DNA from: JACOMY01 sp046233115
Lineage (GTDB): Bacteria; Pseudomonadota; Alphaproteobacteria; Kiloniellales; JACOMY01
Length of the DNA: 64,000 nucleotides
Reading direction: 5' to 3'
Assembly: GCA_046233115.1 (NCBI GenBank)
Contig: JBJXHM010000021.1
Location: 4,976-68,975 of the forward strand
Positions within the stretch are counted from its first letter, which is position 1. Each line of letters starts with the position of its first letter. Of this stretch, positions 25,138 to 34,316 are shown in pieces. Position numbers and translations under genes: made by a program. The notes under the pieces were generated by a model, which did no database searches, was not told the DNA's origin, and saw nothing but the letters and a program-made list of their open reading frames with translations.

Positions 25138-26442
25138 CTAGCCATGTTGATTGAGGCGGCGGCGGTCTGCGGCCGGCGGTATGCGCAGCAGGTCCCGGTA
25201 CTTGGCGACCGTGCGGCGTGCCACCGGATGGCCGCCGTCGGTCAGCCGGGCCGCCAGGGCCGCATCGCTGAGCGGCGCGCTACGCGACTCGGCGGCCACC
25301 AGCTCGCGCAACCGCTCCTGCGCCGCGGCGGCGCTGACCTCACCGCCGGTTCCCAGCGCCGCACTGAAGAAGCGTTTCAGCGGTTCCGTCCCGCGCGGCG
25401 AGATCAGGTACTTGTTGGCCACCACCCGGCTGATCGTGGCCTCCGAGAGCTCCAGCGAATCGGCGATGTTGCGTCGAGTCAGCGGCCTCAGCGCGCCGGG
25501 GCCGCGCTCAAAATAGTCCGCCTGACGCGCCAGGATGGCGCGGCCGACCGCCAGCAGGGTCTCGAAGCGCCGGGCCAGGGCGCGGCGCAGCCAGGCTACC
25601 TCCTGCGCCTGTTCCGACAGGTAGCCGCGCTCCTTCTTGCTGCGGAGCTGCGGCACCAGCGCTGCCTGGGTCTCGCGGTCCAGCCTGATCCGCGGCACGG
25701 TTTCCGGGTTGATCGCGATCTCCAGGCGACCGGCGGCGCTGCGGGTAACGATCAGGTCCGGGATCAGCGGGATCACCGGGCTGGAGTCGAAGGAGAGCCC
25801 CGGCTTGGGGTCCAGCCGCCGCAGGTCCGCCAGGCCCTGTTCCACCGCCTCCAGCGGTACCTCCAGCGCCGCCGCCAGCGCCGCGGGCCCCTTCGCCACC
25901 AGCAGGTCCAGGCCCTGCAGCAACGCCCGGAAGAAGCTGTCGAGCCGCCCCTGCGCCGCCAGCTGCAGGGACAGGCACTCGCGCAGGTCGCGGGCGAAGA
26001 GGCCGCTGGGCTCCAGCCCCTGCAGGTCCGTGAGCACCTTGCGGCAACGCGCCTCCGGCACGCCCAGTTCTTCCGCGATCTCCTCGATGCCGATGCCGAG
26101 ATAGCCGGCCTCGTCCAGCTCTTCGATGAAGCGAGCGGCGATGCGGGCCTCGACCCGGTCGGCAATCAGGAGGGCCGCCTGTTCCAGGAGGTGCGCACTC
26201 AGCGAGGGCGTGGCCGCCGCCCGCTCGGCCAGCAGGTCGACGCCGGAGGACCCGGCCGCGATGCGCCCGCCGGACCGCGGCCCTTCCAGCCGCTCCAGCA
26301 GCGGGTTCTCCTCCGCCTTCCTGGCGACGAAGGCCTCCAGGTCCTGGACCGAGAGCTGCAGCAACTGGATCGAGGTCCTGAGCGCCGGCGTCAGCACGAG
26401 GCTCTGAGTCTGGGTTACGCTGAGGCGGGGCTGAAGGACCAT
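25138..26442 (-). CDS. rpoN: RNA polymerase sigma-54 factor
   Basis: I chose the ATG at 26442 (MVLQPRLSVTQTQSLVLTPAL, region I); a GTG three codons upstream is possible. The 434-residue protein has the core-binding region and the DNA-binding C-terminus, with LTRRNIADSLELSEATISRVVANKYL and the RpoN box ARRTVAKYRDLLRIPP. It lacks the long acidic region II of enterobacterial RpoN, so it is somewhat shorter than the usual 480-500 residues. Sigma-54 directs transcription from -24/-12 promoters with AAA+ activators. It lies between lptB and hpf, the common proteobacterial order. Confidence 0.95.
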   Translation of the reverse strand: MVLQPRLSVTQTQSLVLTPALRTSIQLLQLSVQDLEAFVARKAEENPLLERLEGPRSGGRIAAGSSGVDLLAERAAATPSLSAHLLEQAALLIADRVEARIAARFIEELDEAGYLGIGIEEIAEELGVPEARCRKVLTDLQGLEPSGLFARDLRECLSLQLAAQGRLDSFFRALLQGLDLLVAKGPAALAAALEVPLEAVEQGLADLRRLDPKPGLSFDSSPVIPLIPDLIVTRSAAGRLEIAINPETVPRIRLDRETQAALVPQLRSKKERGYLSEQAQEVAWLRRALARRFETLLAVGRAILARQADYFERGPGALRPLTRRNIADSLELSEATISRVVANKYLISPRGTEPLKRFFSAALGTGGEVSAAAAQERLRELVAAESRSAPLSDAALAARLTDGGHPVARRTVAKYRDLLRIPPAADRRRLNQHG

Positions 26443-26542
26443 CTCTCGCACTGTCTAGCGGGCTTTCAGCCCAAGGCTAGTCCAAAGCACCCGGCGAGCG
26501 ATAGGCCCCAGCGATCAGGACCGGAAGCCCCAACGCCGGCAC

Positions 26543-27319
26543 TCAGAGCGAGAAGCTCTCTCCCAGATAGACCCGGCGCACATCCTCGCTGGCGACGATC
26601 TCGTCCGGACGCCCCTCCATCAGCACCTGGCCACCGTGGATGATGTAGGCGCGGTCGATGATCTCCAGGGTGTCGCGGACGTTGTGATCGGTGATCAGCA
26701 CGCCGATGCCGCGGTGCTTCAGGTGCGAGACCAGATCGCGGATCTCCGCCACCGCGATTGGGTCGATGCCGGCCAGCGGCTCGTCCAGCAGCATGAAGGC
26801 CGGACGCGAGGCCAGGGCGCGCGCGATCTCGACCCGCCGCCGCTCGCCGCCGGAAAGCGCCACGGCCGGGGTGCGCCGCAAGTGAGTGATCGAGAACTCG
26901 GCCAGGAGTTCGTCCAGGATCGCTTCGCGATTGGAGCGGTCGGACTCCACCACCTCCAGGATCGAGCGGATGTTCTTCTCCACCGTCAGGCCGCGGAATA
27001 TCGAGGCCTCCTGCGGCAAGTAGCCGACGCCGAGGCGCGCGCGGCGGTACATCGGCAGGTCGGTGATGTCCTGGCCGTCCAGGGTGATCCAGCCGTAGTC
27101 GGGCCGCAGCAGGCCGGTGATGATGTAGAAACAGGTGGTCTTGCCGGCGCCGTTCGGACCCAGCAGCCCCACCGCCTCGCCGCGGCGCACGTTCAGCGAG
27201 ATCGAACGCAGCACTGGGCGCTTGCGGAAGGACTTGCCCAGTTCCACCGCGGCCAGGCCCGGATTGTCGGCGACCACGGTCAGATGGCTCTGCTCGCTGC
27301 TGGCATCCACTACTGACAC
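26543..27319 (-). CDS. lptB: LPS export ABC ATPase
   Basis: The 258-residue ATPase powers LptFG extraction of lipopolysaccharide from the inner membrane. It has Walker A GPNGAGKTT, Q-loop LPQEASIFRGLT, signature LSGGERRRVEIARAL, Walker B FMLLDEPLAG and H-loop LITDHNV. The GTG start at 27319 overlaps the end of lptA by 10 bases; GTG at 27310 is an alternative. The N-terminal 20 residues precede the usual LptB start. Confidence 0.95.
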   Translation of the reverse strand: MSVVDASSEQSHLTVVADNPGLAAVELGKSFRKRPVLRSISLNVRRGEAVGLLGPNGAGKTTCFYIITGLLRPDYGWITLDGQDITDLPMYRRARLGVGYLPQEASIFRGLTVEKNIRSILEVVESDRSNREAILDELLAEFSITHLRRTPAVALSGGERRRVEIARALASRPAFMLLDEPLAGIDPIAVAEIRDLVSHLKHRGIGVLITDHNVRDTLEIIDRAYIIHGGQVLMEGRPDEIVASEDVRRVYLGESFSL

Positions 27320-28134
27320 CCCTCGGCCGGCGTTTGGTCTCGGCTCTGCGGAACCAGAAGACCCGACACGCGGCCGCCCTTCAAGGTCGAAATACCGGTC
27401 TTCATGTCGACCTCGGCTTCCTTGCCGTTGAGCTGGTTCTGGCCGCGCGTGATCCGGACGTTGCCGTCCAGGTTCGCGCGCTGCTCGGCCACCAGATAGC
27501 GCCCCTTGTCGGCCGCCACGTACTCGCAGGGCGTCAGCACCTCGACGTTGTCGATGGCGTCCACCACCTCGATGGTCTTGCCGTCGGGGGCGAAGGTAGC
27601 GGTCAGCACGTCGGCGCGCACGATGTTGCTGGTGCCCTTGGCCCGGTCGAAGCGCTCGACCTGGGCGCGGCCACGGGCGATCGCCAGGCGCTCCTTGGAG
27701 CGATACTCCAGGCTGTCCTGCGCAGTGACCACGTCGTCGCCCGACTCCAGCTTCAGGTTCTTGCCGGTCAGCCGCATGACGTCGCTGGGCACGTCGTAGA
27801 CGCCGCGCTGGCCATAGACCGTGGTGTCCGGCGAGACGATCCTGACGTTGCCCTGCGCCTCGATCTGGGTGATGTCGCCGCTCTCGCCCTCACCGCGGTA
27901 GCGGGCCATCAGGACGTCGGCCTTGATGGTCACGTCGCCCTGGCGCGCCTCGGCATTGCCGCGGGCGAGGTAGAGCTTGTCCTCACGCCGCCACTCGATG
28001 CCCTGGTCGGCGAAGATCTCCAGCGGCTTGTCCTGGTCGCCGAAAGAGGGGGACTGCGCTTGGCCGGTCCCGAGGGAGAAGACGACGAGCAGCAGGGCGG
28101 CCAGGGCGGCCGACAGCGGCAAACGGGCAGCCAC
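27310..28134 (-). CDS. lptA: Periplasmic LPS-bridge protein LptA (OstA-like)
   Basis: The 274-residue protein has a signal peptide (AALAALLLVVFSLGTGQAQ, cleavage near residue 26). The OstA/LptA beta-jellyroll follows (PLEIFADQGIEWRREDKLYLARGNAEARQ, then a repeat of similar strands). LptA molecules form the periplasmic bridge for LPS transport. It starts with GTG and overlaps the lptC stop by one base. It is longer than E. coli LptA because of a longer second half, as in other alphaproteobacteria. Confidence 0.9.
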   Translation of the reverse strand: MAARLPLSAALAALLLVVFSLGTGQAQSPSFGDQDKPLEIFADQGIEWRREDKLYLARGNAEARQGDVTIKADVLMARYRGEGESGDITQIEAQGNVRIVSPDTTVYGQRGVYDVPSDVMRLTGKNLKLESGDDVVTAQDSLEYRSKERLAIARGRAQVERFDRAKGTSNIVRADVLTATFAPDGKTIEVVDAIDNVEVLTPCEYVAADKGRYLVAEQRANLDGNVRITRGQNQLNGKEAEVDMKTGISTLKGGRVSGLLVPQSRDQTPAEGCQ

Positions 28135-28799
28135 TAGGCGCCGCCGGCCGCCGGCAGGATCTTGACCCTGGAGCGACCCTTCAACTCAATGACCTTGCCA
28201 TCCTCACGGACGCTGAGCCCCTCGCCCTCGAGCTCGCCGCGCGGTCCCTGGCCTTCAACGTGGGCGTCGCTGTCGATCTCGCCGCTGCCCAGCAGGACCT
28301 TCACAGCGTCGGTGCGCAGCTCGTAGCCGTCGTCCTGGAAGAGATTGACCGAGCCCTCCAGCTCCAACCGCTCCTCCAGTCGGTAATAGCGCCCGCCGTC
28401 GGCCGAGACCGCAACCCAGTGGCCGTTCTTCAAGGTGATGTCGGCCGCCGGCTGCTGCATGAAGACCAGAGTGCCTTCCTCGTTCAGCTGATTGGCGCGA
28501 TCGGCGGTCAGGGTATAGGGCTGGCCCTCCTTGTCCAGGCCATCGAAGCGCGGCTTGATCATGGTCAGCTCCTCCACCTCGCTGGCCGGCAGCGACGAGG
28601 CCTCCAACCCGATGATCTGCGGGTTCGGCACCAGATCGCGCCACAGCGCCACGGTCAGGAACAGCAGCACGGCGCTCACCGGCAGGCAGAAGCGCAGCAG
28701 CCGTACCGCCAGGCTGTGCAGGTTTCCGCGCGACCAGCGCGGCGGGGCTACGGAGAGCGCCCGCTCCATCTGCTGTGCGCGTGCTGCCAGAAAGGTCAC
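28134..28799 (-). CDS. lptC: LPS export protein LptC
   Basis: I chose the GTG at 28799 because AGGAGG lies 9 bases upstream; the frame extends to 28841 inside kdsD. The 221-residue protein has one N-terminal membrane helix (FCLPVSAVLLFLTVALW). The periplasmic LptC domain follows, with repeated strands such as KPRFDGLDKEGQPYTLTADRA. It links LptBFG to LptA. It starts 13 bases after the kdsD stop, in the order kdsD-lptC-lptA-lptB. Confidence 0.9.
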   Translation of the reverse strand: MTFLAARAQQMERALSVAPPRWSRGNLHSLAVRLLRFCLPVSAVLLFLTVALWRDLVPNPQIIGLEASSLPASEVEELTMIKPRFDGLDKEGQPYTLTADRANQLNEEGTLVFMQQPAADITLKNGHWVAVSADGGRYYRLEERLELEGSVNLFQDDGYELRTDAVKVLLGSGEIDSDAHVEGQGPRGELEGEGLSVREDGKVIELKGRSRVKILPAAGGA

Positions 28800-28812
28800 T
28801 GGCCTCGTCCTC

Positions 28813-29808
28813 CTAGGCCAGTCCCGCCCGCAGGCAGTCATAGAGCTGAATCAGCCCCGAGGCCTTACCGTCGTCCTCGACGAAGAGGATGGTGATCTTG
28901 TGGGCATCCATCAAGCGTAGCGCCTCTGCCGCCAGTGCACGCGAGACGATGGTCTTGGGTTGCGGCGTCATCACTTCCTGAGCGGTCTTGCCCAACAGGT
29001 CCGGACCCATGTGGCGGCGCAGGTCGCCGTCGGTGATGATGCCGACCAGCTTGCCGCCGGCGTCGACGATGCCGATGCAGCCGAAGTGCTTGTGCGACAT
29101 GATCAGCACGGCCTCGCTCAGCGGCGTCTCCGGCCGGCAGAGTGGCAGGCGGTCGGCGCCGTGCATCAGGTCGGAAACGCGCAGCAACTGCGCGCCCAGG
29201 GTGCCGCCCGGATGCAGCACCTGGAAGTCCTCCTGCGAGAAGCCGCCGCGCTCCAGCAGCGCCACCGCCAGCGCGTCGCCCAGTGCCAGCATCATGGTGG
29301 TCGAGGTGGTCGGCGCCAGGCCCAGAGAGCAGGCCTCCGCCACCGGTGCCAGGGTCAGGCAGATGTCGGCGCGCTCGGCAAGCTGGCTCTCCGGCCGGCT
29401 GGTTACCGCGATCAGCGGGATCTCGAAGCGACGGGTGTAGGCCACCATGTCGTTGAGCTCCGCCGTCTTGCCGGAATTCGACAGCGCAATCACCGCATCC
29501 TCGCGCGCCACCATGCCGAGGTCGCCGTGGCTCGCCTCGCCCGGATGCACGAAGAGCGCCGGCGTACCGGTCGAGGCCAGGGTCGCAGCGATCTTGCGCG
29601 CGACGTGGCCGCTCTTGCCCATGCCGGTCACGATCACCCGGCCGCGCACCCCGGCCAGCAGGCCGACGGCCTTCACGAAGCTGTCGTCCAGGCCCTCGGC
29701 GAGACTGACCAGCGCCTCCGACTCGAGACGGAGAACACGCTTGGCCGACTCCAGGACCTGTTCGGCATCGACGGCCGCCGCGAAGTCTCTTTGCTTCAAC
29801 TCGCTCAA
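28813..29808 (-). CDS. kdsD: Arabinose-5-phosphate isomerase (KpsF/GutQ family)
   Basis: The 331-residue enzyme interconverts D-ribulose 5-phosphate and D-arabinose 5-phosphate, the first step to KDO of lipopolysaccharide. It has a SIS domain (about 45-180, with VIVTGMGKSGHVARKIAATLASTGTPA and HPGEASHGDLGMV) and two CBS domains (about 210-325, with TDGDLRRHM). It heads the LPS-export operon, which fits the role. Confidence 0.95.
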   Translation of the reverse strand: MSELKQRDFAAAVDAEQVLESAKRVLRLESEALVSLAEGLDDSFVKAVGLLAGVRGRVIVTGMGKSGHVARKIAATLASTGTPALFVHPGEASHGDLGMVAREDAVIALSNSGKTAELNDMVAYTRRFEIPLIAVTSRPESQLAERADICLTLAPVAEACSLGLAPTTSTTMMLALGDALAVALLERGGFSQEDFQVLHPGGTLGAQLLRVSDLMHGADRLPLCRPETPLSEAVLIMSHKHFGCIGIVDAGGKLVGIITDGDLRRHMGPDLLGKTAQEVMTPQPKTIVSRALAAEALRLMDAHKITILFVEDDGKASGLIQLYDCLRAGLA

Positions 29809-29874
29809 GGACTTATCTCCGCTCGAGGCTAGGGTTCCCGATCCTAAGGTCTACGAGACGCCCCATTCTACGCC

Positions 29875-30486
29875 CTAATGGGCCAAAATATCTATGTCAG
29901 CCCAGCCCATCAGGTCCAAGCGTGCCCGGGTCGGCAGGAAGTCGAAGATGGTCTGCGCCAACTCCAGCCGCCCTTCTCGTGCCAGCATCTCATCTAGACG
30001 CTGTTTCAGCGCATGCAAGTAGAGCACGTCGGATGCCGCATAGCGGAGCTGCTCGTCGCTCAGGTTTTTGGCCCCCCAATCGGAGGACTGCTGCTGCTTG
30101 GAGAGGTCTTGGCCCAGCAGCTCGCGGCAGAGGTCCTTCAGGCCGTGCCGGTCGGTGTAGGTGCGCACCAGCTTGGAGGCCACCTTGGTGCAGTAGACCG
30201 GTGCCGGCCAGGCGTCCAGCGCCTGGCCGATAGCAGCGATGTCGAAACGTGCGTAGTGGAAGAGCTTGGTGACACCCGGGTCGCGCATCAGCGCCGCCAG
30301 GCGCGGCGCGCCGGCACTGTCCTTGGGGATCTGCACCAGGTGGGCCTCTCCGTCACCGCTGGAGAGCTGGACCAGGCAGAGTCGGTCGCGCTGCATGACC
30401 AGCCCCATGGTCTCGCTGTCGACTGCGACCAGCGGCCCCAGGTCCAGGCCCTCCGGCAGGTCGCCCACATGCAAATGATAGGTCAC
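29875..30486 (-). CDS. rnd: Ribonuclease D-type 3'-5' exonuclease
   Basis: I chose the GTG at 30486 (TYHLHVGDLPEGLDLG follows) because GGAG lies 7 bases upstream. The 203-residue DEDDy exonuclease shows motif I VAVDSETMGL, motif II FHYARFDIAAI and motif III YAASDVLYLHAL (Tyr/Asp). It lacks the HRDC domain of full-length RNase D, which is usual for the short alphaproteobacterial form. It trims tRNA or other structured RNA 3' ends. It is monocistronic and divergent from an NDUFA9-like gene. Confidence 0.9.
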   Translation of the reverse strand: MTYHLHVGDLPEGLDLGPLVAVDSETMGLVMQRDRLCLVQLSSGDGEAHLVQIPKDSAGAPRLAALMRDPGVTKLFHYARFDIAAIGQALDAWPAPVYCTKVASKLVRTYTDRHGLKDLCRELLGQDLSKQQQSSDWGAKNLSDEQLRYAASDVLYLHALKQRLDEMLAREGRLELAQTIFDFLPTRARLDLMGWADIDILAH

Positions 30487-30650
30487 TAGGGGTCTCCAAA
30501 TGGGTTTCACGCCCTCCGCCCACGCGGTCGCAGGCAAAAGAGCAGCCTCCGGCGCGCGCTTGGCGCCCGGTTCTGAGGCTCAGACGCTTGTCGCTGGGCC
30601 TGCACCCTCGGTATAAGGCAGAGCTGTCTCGCAGGCGAGAGGAAGCCGAC

Positions 30651-31607
30651 ATGGCCACAAAGATCATCACCCTCTTCGGCGGCTCCGGATTCCTGGGCCG
30701 CTATGTCGTGCGCCATCTGGCGCGCCAGGGCCATGTGCTGCGCATTGCCGTACGCCATCCGGAGCAGGCGCTCTTCCTGAAGCCGCTGGGCGACGTCGGG
30801 CAGATCACCCCAATCCCGGCGAGTCTGCTGCATGAGGAGAGCATCCGCGAGGCCGTGCGCGGCGCCGACGCGGTCGCCAACCTGGTCGGCATCCTGTACG
30901 AGAGCGGCAAGCACACCTTCCAGGCCGTCCATGTCGAGGGCGCAAAGCGCGTCGCTGCGGCTTCTGCCCAGGCCGGCGTGCAAAACCTGGTCCATGTCTC
31001 GGCCATCGGCGCGGACGCCGGCGCACCGGCCCGCTATGCCAAGAGCAAGGCCGCCGGCGAGACCGCGGTGCTGAGCGCCTTCCCCAAGGCCAGCATCGTG
31101 CGCCCCAGCATCGTGATCGGACCGGAGGACGACTTCTTCAACCGCTTTGGCGCCATGGCGCGGATGTCGCCGGTGCTGCCGCTGATCGGCGGCGGCAAGA
31201 CCCGCTTCCAGCCGGTCTATGTCGGCGACGTGGGTCTGGCCATCGCCAAGCTGCTGCTGGAGCCGGGCCACGGCGGCAAGGTCTACGAGCTGGGCGGCCC
31301 GCAGGTTTTTACCTTCCGCCAGCTCATGGAGCTGCTGCTGGAGGAGATCGCCCGTAAGCGCTGCCTGGTGAACGTGCCGAGCGGCATGGCCGCCTTCAAG
31401 GCCCGCTTCCTGGAGCTGCTGCCGAAGCCGCCGCTGACCCGTGACCAGGTGCTGATGCTGCAGCAGGACAATGTGGTGGGCGCCGAGGCCGCCGGCTTCA
31501 GGCAGCTCGGCATCGAGCCGCAGGCGATCGAGGCGATCCTGCCGACCTACCTCGACAAGTATCGCCGCGGTGGCCGCTACTCCCTGCAGCACCGCATCAG
31601 CGGTTAG
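30651..31607 (+). CDS. NAD(P)-binding protein of the complex I NDUFA9 family
   Basis: I chose the ATG at 30651 (MATKIITLFGGSGFLGRYVV) with AGAGGAAG upstream. The 318-residue short-chain-dehydrogenase-like protein has GGSGFLGRY for the dinucleotide and VRPSIVIGPEDDFFNRFG, characteristic of the NDUFA9/complex-I-associated atypical SDR group. Bacterial members are thought to help respiratory complex or quinone-related functions; the exact role is unproven. Active-site Tyr-x-x-x-Lys is ARYAKSK. It converges on panE, 9 bases away. Confidence 0.88.
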   Translation: MATKIITLFGGSGFLGRYVVRHLARQGHVLRIAVRHPEQALFLKPLGDVGQITPIPASLLHEESIREAVRGADAVANLVGILYESGKHTFQAVHVEGAKRVAAASAQAGVQNLVHVSAIGADAGAPARYAKSKAAGETAVLSAFPKASIVRPSIVIGPEDDFFNRFGAMARMSPVLPLIGGGKTRFQPVYVGDVGLAIAKLLLEPGHGGKVYELGGPQVFTFRQLMELLLEEIARKRCLVNVPSGMAAFKARFLELLPKPPLTRDQVLMLQQDNVVGAEAAGFRQLGIEPQAIEAILPTYLDKYRRGGRYSLQHRISG

Positions 31608-31616
31608 GGAGCACCC

Positions 31617-32600
31617 TCAGGCCGAGGGATAGCAGCCGGCGAGTCTGGCGCGTTGGACCACCAAGGCTAGGACCGCGTCGATCATCGGGGTCTCGACCCC
31701 GGCGATGTCGCCCAGTTCGGCCACCGCGGTCACCAGCGCGTCGATCTCCATCGAGCGGCCCAGTTCCAGGTCCTGCAGCATCGAGGTCTTGTGTGCACCG
31801 ACGTCGGCGGCCCAGCCGATGCGGGTCTCCACGTCGACGCTGAAACTTACCCCCAGCGCCTCGCCCACCGCCTTGCCCTCGGTCATCATCGCCGCCGCCA
31901 GGCGATGCACGCCGGGGTCGGCTGCCATCTGTTCCAGGGTAGCGCCGGTCAGCGCCGAGAGCGGGTTGAAGGAGAGATTGCCCCAGAGCTTCAGCCAGAT
32001 GTCGTCGCGGATGCTCGGGCGTACCGGCGCCTTGAACTTCGCCTTGGTCAGAGCCTTCGAGATCGCGGTCGCCCGCTCACTCTTGGACCCGTCCGGCTCA
32101 CCCAGCATGAAGCGGTTGCCATAGACGTGGCGGATCACGCCCGGCCGCTCGATCTCGGCGGCGGGATAGACCACGCAGCCGAGACAGCGCTCGGGCGGGA
32201 TCAGGCTCCAGAGCCGTCCGCCGGGATCGACGCTCTCGATCCTGCGGCCCTCGTGCACGCCTCCCACGGCGTGGAAGTACCACCAGGGAATGCCGTTCTG
32301 CGCCGTCACCACGCAGGTCTCGGGCCCCAGCAGCGGCTGCATCGGCTCGGCGGTCGCCGCCACGCTGGAGGCCTTCAAGGTGATCAGCACATAGTCCTGC
32401 GGGCCGGCCTCGGCCGGATCCTGCACCGCCTTGACCGGCAGGCTACGCTCGCCGCTCTCGTCGATCAGGGTCAGACCCTTCTCGCGCATGGCCGCCAGGT
32501 GCGGCCCGCGCGCGATCAGGGTGACCTCGGCCCCGGCATCGGCCAGATGGAAGCCCAGCAGCCCGCCGATGGCGCCAGCGCCGTAGATCGCGATCTTCAT
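31617..32600 (-). CDS. 2-dehydropantoate 2-reductase-family protein
   Basis: The 327-residue ketopantoate reductase (PanE/ApbA family) begins MKIAIYGAGAIGGLLGFHLA with the NADPH-binding Gly motif. It shows LKASSVAAT, the AQNGIPWW segment and DDIWLKLWGNLSFNPLSALT with the catalytic-type Lys. PanE reduces ketopantoate for coenzyme A synthesis, but several paralogues act on other 2-keto acids, so I leave the symbol blank. It lies 14 bases after an acyl-CoA synthetase gene and is probably co-transcribed. Confidence 0.88.
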   Translation of the reverse strand: MKIAIYGAGAIGGLLGFHLADAGAEVTLIARGPHLAAMREKGLTLIDESGERSLPVKAVQDPAEAGPQDYVLITLKASSVAATAEPMQPLLGPETCVVTAQNGIPWWYFHAVGGVHEGRRIESVDPGGRLWSLIPPERCLGCVVYPAAEIERPGVIRHVYGNRFMLGEPDGSKSERATAISKALTKAKFKAPVRPSIRDDIWLKLWGNLSFNPLSALTGATLEQMAADPGVHRLAAAMMTEGKAVGEALGVSFSVDVETRIGWAADVGAHKTSMLQDLELGRSMEIDALVTAVAELGDIAGVETPMIDAVLALVVQRARLAGCYPSA

Positions 32601-32614
32601 CGGCCCGCCCTCCG

Positions 32615-34165
32615 CTAGACCAGGCCCAGGCGCTGGGCCAGGCCGATACGCTGCAGCTTGCCGGTCGCACCCTTGGGGATCTCCTCCAGGAAGACCACCT
32701 TGCGCGGTACCTTGAAGTCGGCCAGGCGCGTCGCCGCGAAGTCGCGCAGCGCGCGCTCGTCCAGGCTAGCGCCCTCGGCCAGCACCACGGCAGCCGCCAC
32801 CTCCTCGCCCAGCTTGTCGTGCGGCATGGCGAAGGTCACGGCCTGGGCCACGGCCGGATGGTCGAGCAGGATCTCGTCGACCTCGCGCGGGGAGATCTTC
32901 TCGCCGCCGCGGTTGATGATCTCCTTCAGCCGGCCGGTGATGGTGAGGAAGCCGTCGGCGTCGAAGGTGCCCTGGTCGCCGGTGCGGAACCAGGGGCCGC
33001 CCTCGTCCGGCACGAAGCTCTCTGCATTGGCCTTGGGATTGCTCTCGTAGCCGGCAGTGACGTTGGGGCCGCGGATCACCACCTCGCCGACCACGTCGGG
33101 GGCGCCGGTGCGCTGGCCGTCCTCGGTCAGCAGCATGACCTCGGGGCCGGCCGGACGGCCGACCGAGCCGGGCTTGCGCTGGCCCGGCGGCAGCTCGTTG
33201 CTGGCCATCTGGTGGCTGGCCTCGGTCATGCCGTAGGACTCGATCACCGGACAGTCGAACAGCGCCTCCACCGCCTGCATGATTTGCGGCGGCAGCGAGG
33301 CCGAGGAGGAGCGCACGAAGCGCAGGCCGGCGGCCTTGGCGGCCTCCGGCTGGCGCTGGCCGCGAGCCAGGATTGCCTGGTGCATGGTGGGCACGGCCGT
33401 GTACCAGGTCGGCCGCGCCTCCTCCAGCCAGGCCATGAAGCGTAGCGCGTTGAAGCCCGGCGTGCAGAAGATCGAGCCGCCGCTGTAGAGCGTGGAGAGC
33501 ACCGCCGCGATCAGGCCGTGGATGTGGAACAGCGGCATGACGTTGAGGCAGCGGTCAGCCTCGCCCAGCGCCAGGCTGGCCGAGATGTGCCGGGCCGAAG
33601 CCAAGACGTTGGCCTGCGACAGCGGCACGATCTTGGGCCGCGAGGTGGTACCGGAGGTGTGCAGGATCAGCGCGACGTCATCGGCCTCGGCCGGCTGGCC
33701 TGCGCCCGGCGTGGCCGCGGCCACGCCGCTGAGCGTGAAGACGCCGGCCGGCGCGCCCTCGGGCACGCTCAGCTCCAGGATGGCGATGCCGCGCTCGCGC
33801 GCGACCTGGCCGGCGGGGCTGTCGGAGCCGGCCGGCAGCACCAGCGCCTTGGCGCCCAGGTCGTCGAGGTAGAAGGCGAACTCCTCGGCCCGGTAGGCGG
33901 GGTTGAGTGGACAGGTGGTGGCGCTGCAGGCGATCGCGACGAAGGCGGTCGCCATCTCCGGGCCGTTGGGCAGCACGATGGCGACACGGTCGCCGCGGCT
34001 CAGGCCCGCCGCGGCCAAGCTGGCCCGGCAGCTCTCGACCAGGTCGGCAAGGCCGGCATAGCTCAGCGTTGCCCGGTCGGGCGCGGCGATGGCAGGGGCA
34101 GGGCCGCGCCGGGCGGTCAGCAACGCGTCAAGGCTGTCGGTCGGCAGCGAAAGGGGCTCGGACAT
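32615..34165 (-). CDS. AMP-dependent acyl-CoA synthetase (oxalyl/malonyl-CoA ligase-like)
   Basis: The 516-residue ANL-superfamily enzyme activates a carboxylate with ATP and CoA. It has the AMP-binding P-loop ILHTSGTTSRPK, the YGMTEAS motif, FRTGDQGTFDADGFLTITGRLKEIINRGGE and C-terminal catalytic Lys in GATGKLQR. The pattern resembles the AAE3/Pcs60 group that uses oxalate or small dicarboxylates, but substrate is not certain. The likely partner downstream is the ketopantoate-reductase-like gene; no decarboxylase is next to it. Confidence 0.85.
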   Translation of the reverse strand: MSEPLSLPTDSLDALLTARRGPAPAIAAPDRATLSYAGLADLVESCRASLAAAGLSRGDRVAIVLPNGPEMATAFVAIACSATTCPLNPAYRAEEFAFYLDDLGAKALVLPAGSDSPAGQVARERGIAILELSVPEGAPAGVFTLSGVAAATPGAGQPAEADDVALILHTSGTTSRPKIVPLSQANVLASARHISASLALGEADRCLNVMPLFHIHGLIAAVLSTLYSGGSIFCTPGFNALRFMAWLEEARPTWYTAVPTMHQAILARGQRQPEAAKAAGLRFVRSSSASLPPQIMQAVEALFDCPVIESYGMTEASHQMASNELPPGQRKPGSVGRPAGPEVMLLTEDGQRTGAPDVVGEVVIRGPNVTAGYESNPKANAESFVPDEGGPWFRTGDQGTFDADGFLTITGRLKEIINRGGEKISPREVDEILLDHPAVAQAVTFAMPHDKLGEEVAAAVVLAEGASLDERALRDFAATRLADFKVPRKVVFLEEIPKGATGKLQRIGLAQRLGLV

Positions 34166-34316
34166 CTCTGGTCACTCTCGGCAGTTCCTCACTTCGCCGA
34201 GAAGCCCTTCCGGCACCCCGGCACGCTCGAGGACGTGCGCCGGCCGGCAGCCACGTGGGCCACCGGACTCCGCCCGTCCTCGGCAGGAGACCCTGCGTCG
34301 AAGCTCCCAGCCGCGT